Shown here one piece after another: positions 58,161 through 64,000 of a stretch of 64,000 nt of DNA. A program made the position numbers and the translations under genes. Where the stretch lies: the NCBI RefSeq assembly GCF_020171465.1, contig NZ_JAIUZR010000003.1, forward strand, positions 1,178,001-1,242,000. Reading direction: 5' to 3'. Origin of the DNA: Lutimonas saemankumensis. GTDB lineage: Bacteria > Bacteroidota > Bacteroidia > Flavobacteriales > Flavobacteriaceae. The stretch's first letter is position 1, and every line of letters starts with the position of its first letter. Under the pieces are notes generated by a model that was not told where the DNA came from, searched no databases, and worked only from the letters and a program-made list of their open reading frames with translations.

Positions 58161-59420
58161 ATGGCAAAAAGAAATAGAATCATAATCATAGGAGCTGGTT
58201 TTGGCGGAATAACGCTGGCAAAATTTCTAAAAAATGAAAATGTCGAAGTACTTCTAATTGATCAGAACAACTACCATAACTTTCAACCTCTGATGTATCA
58301 AATTGCCACAGGAGGTTTAGAGCCCTATAGTATTGCATATCCCGTTCGAAGAATTCTCAGGCAACGCAAAAATGTCAGATTTAGAATGGCAAAAGTGAAA
58401 TCTGTGGATACGGATAAGAAAAAATTGAAAACCTCAGTGGGCAGTTTTTATTACGATTACCTGATCATTGCCACGGGAAGCACAAGTAACTTTTATGATT
58501 TTGACTCGATTAAAAATATTCTTTTTCCTCTGAAGTCAATTCCGGATGCCTTGAATATGAGAAGTTTTATTTTTCAAAACCTGGAAAAATCCCTCACACG
58601 ACAAAAGGATGAATCCCTTGAAGAAATCCTTAATATTGCAGTCGTGGGCGGGGGTCCGGCCGGAATCGAATTGGCAGGTGCACTGGCGGAAATGAAAAAA
58701 TATGTGATTCCCAAAGATTTTCCAGATCTTGACATTTCCAAGTTAAGCATCAATCTCTACCAGTCTGCTCCAAAATTGTTAAAGACAATGTCCGATGAGG
58801 CTTCAGAAAAAACCCTTGAATATCTCCAAAACCTCGGTATCAATGTATTTCTGAATTCAAAGGTAACAAACTATGATGGTGATAAACTGAGCCTTGCAGA
58901 TGGAAGCTCCTTTCCTACAGATACACTTATCTGGACTGCGGGAGTTAAGGGAGCTCCAATTAAAGGCCTGCCAGAAAATTCACTTACCGGAGGTAACAGA
59001 ATATTAGTTGATGCATTTAACAGGGTTAGTTACACTGAACGCGTTTTTGCCATTGGTGACGTAGCCGCTCATATTACCGAGGAAAATCCGAGAGGACTTC
59101 CTATGCTCGCCCCGGTAGCCAAGCAACAGGGAAAGTTACTGGCAAAAAATATCCTTAGAATGATGAAGCATAAACCGATTCGTCCATTCGTTTACAAAGA
59201 CAGAGGGGTTATGGCAACCATAGGTCGAAAAAAAGCTGTTGTTGATCTGCCGAACTGGAAATTTCAAGGTTCATTTGCCTGGTTTCTTTGGATGTTTGTA
59301 CACATCGTATCCCTCATTGGATTCAGAAATAAGTTCGTTGCATTTTTGGACTGGTTTACAAATTACTTAACCTACGACAAACCACTGGGTTTGATTCTCA
59401 GGCCTCACAAAAGGAAGTAA
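58161..59420 (+). CDS. ndh: Type II NADH dehydrogenase
   Basis: A 419-residue membrane-associated flavoprotein that passes electrons from NADH to quinone without pumping protons. Two Rossmann glycine loops, IIIIGAGFGGITLAKFL (8-24) for FAD and VAVVGGGPAGIELAGALAEM (about 160-179) for NADH; TGSTSNFYD, VFAIGDVAAH and the quinone-side APVAKQQGKLLAKNI are typical. The C-terminal helical stretch FAWFLWMFVHIVSLIGFRNKFVAFLDWF binds the membrane. Monocistronic. Confidence 0.93.
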   Translation: MAKRNRIIIIGAGFGGITLAKFLKNENVEVLLIDQNNYHNFQPLMYQIATGGLEPYSIAYPVRRILRQRKNVRFRMAKVKSVDTDKKKLKTSVGSFYYDYLIIATGSTSNFYDFDSIKNILFPLKSIPDALNMRSFIFQNLEKSLTRQKDESLEEILNIAVVGGGPAGIELAGALAEMKKYVIPKDFPDLDISKLSINLYQSAPKLLKTMSDEASEKTLEYLQNLGINVFLNSKVTNYDGDKLSLADGSSFPTDTLIWTAGVKGAPIKGLPENSLTGGNRILVDAFNRVSYTERVFAIGDVAAHITEENPRGLPMLAPVAKQQGKLLAKNILRMMKHKPIRPFVYKDRGVMATIGRKKAVVDLPNWKFQGSFAWFLWMFVHIVSLIGFRNKFVAFLDWFTNYLTYDKPLGLILRPHKRK

Positions 59421-59476
59421 ATTCAAATTGAAATTAGGGACCATAAATCCCGGAAAATCCTAAGATAAAATCGTAA

Positions 59477-59603
59477 CTTGCAGTAAGCGTGACGATCAAC
59501 TTTCCAGAAGTTCTGATTGTTTGGAAATTCCTTCTGTGAAGAGTCCTGAATGACGGACGGGAACATTTGCTTCAGAAGGAATTGATTTAAAGTTTACTGC
59601 AAG
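59477..59603. ncRNA. Candidate structured RNA or 5' UTR element upstream of Ca2+ ATPase
   Basis: Nested inverted repeats. The outer stem CTTGCAGTAAGC (59477-59488) pairs with GTTTACTGCAAG (59592-59603), 12 bp with one G-U. An inner 11-bp perfect stem is AATTCCTTCTG (59526-59536) / CAGAAGGAATT (59573-59583), with a GTCC/GGAC hairpin inside (59543-59546 with 59555-59558). A TTTCCA/TGGAAA pair (59501-59526) competes with or abuts the inner stem. The strand is unknown. It ends 37 bp before the ATPase ATG. It does not match any known riboswitch that I can recall, including the Mn2+ yybP-ykoY class. Confidence 0.4.
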
Positions 59604-59640
59604 GTGTAAACATACTTAACTTAATCATTGTTTTTAAATC

Positions 59641-62292
59641 ATGATTAAAAATGCATACGCTTTAACTATTGAAGACATTGCTGCAAGGTTGCACACCGAT
59701 TTCACAAGAGGTCTCGACATAAGCACTGTAAAGAGGCATTTTGCCCATTATGGACCAAACCAAATACCCCGTGATCAACCCAAGTCCAAATTTCAAATTC
59801 TGATTGATCAACTGCTGAATCCAATCATCTATATTCTGGCCGCCGCAACGGTTCTTGCGTTTGTGTTTGGTGACTGGCTCGAAGGAGCAGCCATCCTTAT
59901 CGTTATTTTTATCTCCGTCGCCATCGGTTTCTCTATGGAGTTTCAGGCCATTCGATCCCTCGAGGCCCTAAGAAAGCTGGGGCAATCTATGACCTATACC
60001 ATGCGTTCCGGAAAGATTCGAAAAATAACGGCATTGGAATTGGTTCCGGGAGATATAATACTGGTACAGGCCGGAGATGTGATTACAGCTGATGCCCGAT
60101 TAATCTCACATGAAAACCTGACACTGAAAGAATCTGCACTGACGGGTGAAAGTACTCCGGTACAAAAGAAAATAGAAATACTACCGCTTCATACACCTGT
60201 AACGAATCAGTGCAATATGTTATTCAAAGGCACCATGGTAACAACAGGTTCGGGCAAGGCGGTTGTAACCTCGACAGGGGCCAATACGCAATTGGGAAAG
60301 ATTCAACAAATGGGTATTGAGGCCCATAAAGAAATTACTCCTTTGGAAAAGAAATTGAATCAATTCAGTAAGTGGCTTATTTGGCTTACTTTGATCTTCG
60401 CCGTACTCATTATCATTGCGGGATATCTTCGAGGCAAGGATTTGATCCTTATGATAGAAACGGGTGTGGCCCTGGCTGTTGCCGCAATTCCTGAAGGACT
60501 TCCCATTGTAGCCACTATAGCCCTTGCCCAGGGAATGCTGCGATTATCGAAGCGCCAAGTTATTATCAAAAAGTTGGAGGCCATTGAAACCTTGGGTGCT
60601 ACCAACATTATCTGCACCGACAAAACCGGTACGCTCACAGAAGATCAAATGAAGGTTCATTCTGTTTTATTTGAAGATCTGGAATTAGATAACATCGGCA
60701 TCACAGATAAGCTTGAATTGGATTCATTGAGAGAAAACAAGTCCTTTCTGGAAATCTTAAACGGCAGTATCCTCTGTAATAACGCATCGTCAATTGAAGG
60801 CAACATCATAGGTGATTCCATTGAAGTCGCACTGCTGGATTTTGCACATAAGGCAGAATATGAGGTGCATCGAATTCGAAAAAACAATCCCAAGGAACTG
60901 GAATTACCTTTTGATGCCGAACGTAAACTAATGGCTACTGTCCACAGAAATCAACAACATTTCAAAATTTATGTAAAAGGTGCATTTGAAGCACTTAGAG
61001 AAGCCTGTAATACCATTTTGATCGACGGAAAAAAAAGAGATTTTACAAACAAGGAAATTTGGAAGAGAAAAGTTGATCAATTGGCTTCGAAGGGTCTTCG
61101 AACATTAGCATTCGCTTATCATGAAGTTGAAAAAATACCTCAAAAAGAAAACCTTGCGCAGAATCTTGTTTTTCTTGGAATTATAGGCTTTTTGGATCCC
61201 GCGAGAGAAGATGTTAAGGCAACCATAGAAATCTATAAAAAAGCAGGGATCAAGGTCGTTATGGTAACAGGCGATCATCTTAAAACGGCCGAAAAGATTG
61301 CTGCTGACGTGGGGCTTGCGACTCAAGACAAATTTTCCATACAGGCCCTTCACGGAAACGAATTACGCAATATTATTAAGGAAGATTCAAATTTGATATA
61401 CAAACTATTAAATGCATCCATTTTTGCCAGAGTTACGCCAAAGCAGAAACTTGATTTGATAACTTTCCATCAAAAAAAAGGAAATATAGTTGGAATGATC
61501 GGTGACGGTATAAATGATGTTCCTGCCCTGAAAAAAGCAGATATAGGCATTGCTATGGGTATTCGCGGAACCGAAGCTGCGCGGGAAGTAGCCGATGTGA
61601 TTTTAAAAAATGATAAATTTACGGCGATTGAGCTGGCTATCAGACAGGGTAGAATTGTGTTTCAAAATATCAGACAATTTGTTGTATACCTCTTGTCGTG
61701 TAATTTAGCAGAAATCGTTTCTGTAGGAATGGCAGCGCTGCTGAATCTTCCCTCCCCTTTGCTTCCGCTTCAAATATTATTTTTGAATCTGGTTACCGAT
61801 GTTTTCCCTGCTTTAGCCCTGGGGCTTGGAAAAGGACACGGAGATATCATGAAACGCCCGCCCAGAAACCCAAATGAACCTATTATGACAAGGCGTGAAT
61901 GGTATGCTACCATGTTTTATGGATTTTCGATAAGCGCCTCTGTGTTGGGCATCGTAGTATACTCCTATTTTGTGATGAACCTCAGCTGGAACATTATTAA
62001 CAATATGGCTTTCTATACCCTGGTATTAGCACAATTGTTTAATGTCTTCAATATGCCTCATCATCGAGAATCAATTTTTATAAACGAAGTAACCAAAAAC
62101 ATTTACGTTTGGGCTGCCATACTTCTCTCTCTCCTCATTACCTGGGGTGCATATATTACAGACCCCATAGCTGAAGCGCTGTCATTAATGGAGTTGAACA
62201 AAGAACAGTTTTTCCTGACATTTCTATTTGCGTTGGGTTCCTTTTTATTGACTCAACTGATCAAGCAAGTAAGACGAATATCTAAGAGCTAA
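59641..62292 (+). CDS. P-type Ca2+-transporting ATPase (PMCA/PMR1-like)
   Basis: An 883-residue P2-type ATPase. Actuator motif LTGES (167-171), TM4 ion site VAAIPEGLP (280-288), phosphorylation site DKTGT (Asp327), nucleotide-domain [25 protein letters not shown], hinge [22 protein letters not shown] and TM5-TM6 [39 protein letters not shown] and the NLVTD pattern match Ca2+ (or Mn2+) pumps rather than Na+/K+ ATPases. The tail-to-tail neighbour is a Ca2+/cation exchanger, so this is a calcium-export locus. Its last 11 bp overlap that gene. Confidence 0.92.
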   Translation: MIKNAYALTIEDIAARLHTDFTRGLDISTVKRHFAHYGPNQIPRDQPKSKFQILIDQLLNPIIYILAAATVLAFVFGDWLEGAAILIVIFISVAIGFSMEFQAIRSLEALRKLGQSMTYTMRSGKIRKITALELVPGDIILVQAGDVITADARLISHENLTLKESALTGESTPVQKKIEILPLHTPVTNQCNMLFKGTMVTTGSGKAVVTSTGANTQLGKIQQMGIEAHKEITPLEKKLNQFSKWLIWLTLIFAVLIIIAGYLRGKDLILMIETGVALAVAAIPEGLPIVATIALAQGMLRLSKRQVIIKKLEAIETLGATNIICTDKTGTLTEDQMKVHSVLFEDLELDNIGITDKLELDSLRENKSFLEILNGSILCNNASSIEGNIIGDSIEVALLDFAHKAEYEVHRIRKNNPKELELPFDAERKLMATVHRNQQHFKIYVKGAFEALREACNTILIDGKKRDFTNKEIWKRKVDQLASKGLRTLAFAYHEVEKIPQKENLAQNLVFLGIIGFLDPAREDVKATIEIYKKAGIKVVMVTGDHLKTAEKIAADVGLATQDKFSIQALHGNELRNIIKEDSNLIYKLLNASIFARVTPKQKLDLITFHQKKGNIVGMIGDGINDVPALKKADIGIAMGIRGTEAAREVADVILKNDKFTAIELAIRQGRIVFQNIRQFVVYLLSCNLAEIVSVGMAALLNLPSPLLPLQILFLNLVTDVFPALALGLGKGHGDIMKRPPRNPNEPIMTRREWYATMFYGFSISASVLGIVVYSYFVMNLSWNIINNMAFYTLVLAQLFNVFNMPHHRESIFINEVTKNIYVWAAILLSLLITWGAYITDPIAEALSLMELNKEQFFLTFLFALGSFLLTQLIKQVRRISKS

Positions 62293-63229
62293 TGAAAAAT
62301 TTAACGGAGCTATAACCCAGGTATAGGCAAACTAAAAAAATACCCTCCCTTTTTTGAAGTCCTCTTTTTTGCCTTAAAAACCAAATGAAAATGATACTGA
62401 TAAACAGCAATACTGACATATCATACCATAGCACAGCATCACTAACTCTTATTTCTGATATAAGAGAACCTATTCCTAACGGAACCAAAAGGTCAAAAAT
62501 ATTGCTCCCGACAATATTGCCCACAGACAGACTTGCTTTCCCTGCCGATAAAGCTCTGAAAGAAATTGCCAGTTCCGGGAGACTAGTTCCCAGTCCGATA
62601 ATCACAGCCCCGACAAAAGATTGACGTATACCCCATTTTTCAGTTATTATCAAGGCATTCTCAAGGGTAAGGTGAGAGCTTACAGCAACAATAATAAGAC
62701 CACCCGTCAAAATAATAATGGGTACTGTCATGCGCTTTTCCTTTTTTTCGTTGCTTTGAGCCCTTTCAGTTTTCTTCTCTCTGCGATAGAGAGTAACAAT
62801 ATACATTAAAAAGGCGATGAGCAGTAAAGCTCCGTCGTTCCAGGTGATAACATTATCAAAGGACACAAGCATCAGTAAAATGACAGATCCAATAAGTTCC
62901 GTTGCTATTTGACGGGACTGGACTTCTCCGGAAGAAACATAATAAAAGACTGCAATGAATCCTATCACGATGCTTATCTGAGCTATTGAACTTCCAATGG
63001 CATTACCCACAACCACACCAGAGGTATCCGTTCCGGCCAGGCTTTGAAAGGCTCCGTCAATGGCAACCACAAGTTCAGGAAGATCCGTTCCGAAAGCCAA
63101 TACAGAAATACCTATAAATAATTCGGAAATATTAAAATAACGTGCAAGTTTAACTGCATTTCTCACGGTGAATTCCGTTCCAATCCAAAGACCAAATATT
63201 CCAAAAATAAGATAGATAAAAGGGATCAT
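62282..63229 (-). CDS. CaCA-family Na+/Ca2+ or K+-dependent exchanger
   Basis: A 315-residue inner-membrane exchanger with two alpha repeats: [22 protein letters not shown]...[11 protein letters not shown] in the first half and [23 protein letters not shown]...[19 protein letters not shown] in the second (the GTSLPE and GNxxGSN signatures). About 10 helices with a Lys-rich central loop ([18 protein letters not shown]). It exports Ca2+ in exchange for Na+ or H+. Convergent with the P-type ATPase and overlapping it by 11 bp. Confidence 0.93.
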   Translation of the reverse strand: MIPFIYLIFGIFGLWIGTEFTVRNAVKLARYFNISELFIGISVLAFGTDLPELVVAIDGAFQSLAGTDTSGVVVGNAIGSSIAQISIVIGFIAVFYYVSSGEVQSRQIATELIGSVILLMLVSFDNVITWNDGALLLIAFLMYIVTLYRREKKTERAQSNEKKEKRMTVPIIILTGGLIIVAVSSHLTLENALIITEKWGIRQSFVGAVIIGLGTSLPELAISFRALSAGKASLSVGNIVGSNIFDLLVPLGIGSLISEIRVSDAVLWYDMSVLLFISIIFIWFLRQKRGLQKREGIFLVCLYLGYSSVKFFISS

Positions 63230-63453
63230 CGTATAGAATTATATATCTAAAACTATTAGTATAAAAGTCTGCCATACCTGAATTTGGTGGTTTTTCCGGC
63301 ATAGAGATCGACAGTATTAAAGTTAATAAAACTTGATCGAATTAAAGATAAAATCAAAATGAATTCGGGATTTAATCTTACTTAGAAGATTGCAGGAAAT
63401 TGTTTTACGTTTCTCTGATTCGAAAACAAGGGTACAGGTTGATCTAACAAAAA

Positions 63454-63475
63454 ATGCCGAACAAGAGTCCGGCAT
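63454..63475 (-). terminator. Terminator of tRNA-Pro
   Basis: ATGCCG pairs with CGGCAT (63454-63459 and 63470-63475), followed on the minus strand by a run of six T, about 8 bp after the mature tRNA 3' end. Confidence 0.85.
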
Positions 63476-63482
63476 TTTTCTG

Positions 63483-63556
63483 TCGGGATGACAGGATTTG
63501 AACCTGCGCCCTCTCGGCCCCCAGCCGAGCGCGCTACCGAGCTGCGCTACATCCCG
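63483..63556 (-). tRNA. tRNA-Pro (anticodon GGG)
   Basis: Read on the minus strand. Acceptor CGGGATG pairs with CATCCCG, discriminator A, D-arm GCGCAGCTCGGTAGCGC, anticodon stem CTCGG/CCGAG with loop CTGGGGG (anticodon GGG at loop positions 3-5) and T-arm AGGTTCAAATCCT. The CCA end is not encoded. A promoter element TATATTTG is just upstream and a terminator just downstream, so it is a single-gene unit. Confidence 0.97.
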
Positions 63557-63569
63557 AAAATGGAGAGGA

Positions 63570-63600
63570 CAAATATAAACGGGTAATCTTTCTCTTACAA
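63570..63600 (-). promoter_or_regulatory. Promoter of tRNA-Pro
   Basis: The minus strand reads TTG at 63600-63598, a 20-bp spacer and TATATTTG (63577-63570), an exact TAnnTTTG, 13 bp before the mature 5' end. Confidence 0.6.
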
Positions 63601-63723
63601 TTAATTTTATGAAATATTTAAATATTTTGGATAAAAAAATCGATTGGCATATTCAATCACTAATTTTCATTTATATTTAACCACTTTTTTATAAATCTTA
63701 ATTCATTTTTTTAAGATCTTCAA

Positions 63724-64000
63724 ATGCGACGCAAACGCTGGATTGTTTCTAAGAATCTCAAAATATTACTTTGGATAGCCATTGGTTTATCGGTATTCAT
63801 GCTGGCCAATACCTTATACCTACTGACCAACAGGCTGGCAGAGAACCTTGGCCTGACTTTTTTTGCATCATCAAAGACCAGCATCCCTGTTTTGTTGCAA
63901 ACCATGATCTTGTCCCATACGGGAGCAGGAATTCTATTGGTTATTTTGATGCTCCTGTTTGGATTTATGCACCTGCCGCGAGTTTGGAGGCTGTATCAAC
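63724..64000 (+). CDS. Membrane protein, N-terminal part (runs off the window)
   Basis: ATG at 63724 opens a frame that is still open at the end of the window (92 codons visible). The sequence begins MRRKRWIVSKNLKILLWIA and has two predicted membrane helices, about residues 12-32 and 66-88, with a 30-residue loop between them. His residues flank the second helix (ILSHTGAGILLVI and FGFMHLPRVW), which could be haem ligands as in b-type cytochrome subunits; this is speculative. No family can be assigned from this fragment. Confidence 0.6.
   Translation, partial: MRRKRWIVSKNLKILLWIAIGLSVFMLANTLYLLTNRLAENLGLTFFASSKTSIPVLLQTMILSHTGAGILLVILMLLFGFMHLPRVWRLYQ

Noticed and set aside
59477-59603. Mn2+ (yybP-ykoY) riboswitch before the P-type ATPase
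   Set aside because: The conserved GGGGAGUA and paired CCGUCA loops of that class are not found on either strand in the expected layout.
1-64000. Mobile elements, prophage, toxin-antitoxin, restriction or CRISPR-Cas genes
   Set aside because: I looked for transposases, integrases, terminases, Cas and restriction-enzyme motifs and saw none; the genes are mainly core or metabolic.

Overview
The window is AT-rich chromosomal DNA from a member of the Bacteroidota, almost certainly Flavobacteriia (Flavobacteriaceae-like, probably marine or environmental). The reasons are lineage-typical gene orders (fur-purA; bamD-rpoZ-coaBC-DUF4835-recN; udk followed by an FtsB-like gene), Bacteroidota-only families (DUF4290, DUF4835, OstA-like, CarboxypepD_reg-TonB receptor), a MurA with Asp in place of the catalytic Cys, a two-module DnaJ zinc region, and promoters matching the Bacteroidota TTTG-N19-TAnnTTTG pattern. 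Most of it is ordinary core genome. I see no phage, insertion sequence, CRISPR array or rRNA. It holds two RNA genes: rnpB (minus, about 9045-9370) and tRNA-Pro(GGG) (minus, 63483-63556).

Layout. 1-5.5 kb (plus): end of fur, purA, an OstA/LptA-like gene overlapping a class III aminotransferase, then two tandem secreted paralogues, each under the same two-box control region. 5.5-18.3 kb (minus): TlpA-like and DoxX-like proteins, aconitase, rnpB, dnaJ-grpE, murA, a DUF4290 protein, pcrA/uvrD, and a large FadL-barrel/TSP3/OmpA fusion. 18.4-19.8 kb (plus): two small genes. 19.8-30.3 kb (minus): cystathionine beta-synthase, a glycosyltransferase, fabI, recN, a DUF4835 protein, coaBC, rpoZ, bamD, ferritin, dapA and a short hypothetical. 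30.3-32 kb (plus): a 5'-nucleotidase split over two genes. 32-38.2 kb: a PNGase F-like secreted amidase, cutC, a cation/proton antiporter, a secreted phosphodiesterase-fold protein, and a DtxR-family regulator. 38.3-41 kb (plus): a TonB-dependent receptor divergent from that regulator. 41-50.4 kb: a stand-alone degenerate B12-binding-fold protein, an FtsB-like protein, udk, a SulP transporter, a WG-repeat/CDP-alcohol transferase/metallophosphoesterase group, and an Mla lipid-transport operon (MlaE-MlaF-MlaD) ending in a patatin. 50.5-58 kb (minus): an oxidoreductase, then an eight-gene type III polyketide synthase operon. 58-63.2 kb: NADH dehydrogenase, a Ca2+ P-type ATPase and a Ca2+/cation exchanger tail to tail. 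The window ends in tRNA-Pro and a truncated membrane protein.

The most interesting system is the operon at 51.8-58.0 kb. It encodes its own ACP, phosphopantetheinyl transferase, ketosynthase, FabZ-like dehydratase and FabI/FabL-like reductase, next to a type III PKS, a methyltransferase and a flavoprotein reductase/hydroxylase. I infer a dedicated acyl-ACP assembly line that primes a type III PKS to make a methylated, oxidised phenolic or quinone-like lipid. Other points worth a second look are the DtxR-type operator placed exactly between the -33 and -7 elements of the TonB receptor promoter, the duplicated two-box operators with identical 43-bp spacing, a heptamer tandem repeat across the cutC start codon, a nested hairpin structure upstream of the Ca2+ ATPase, and a mutase B12 domain that has lost both its catalytic barrel and its cobalamin His motif.
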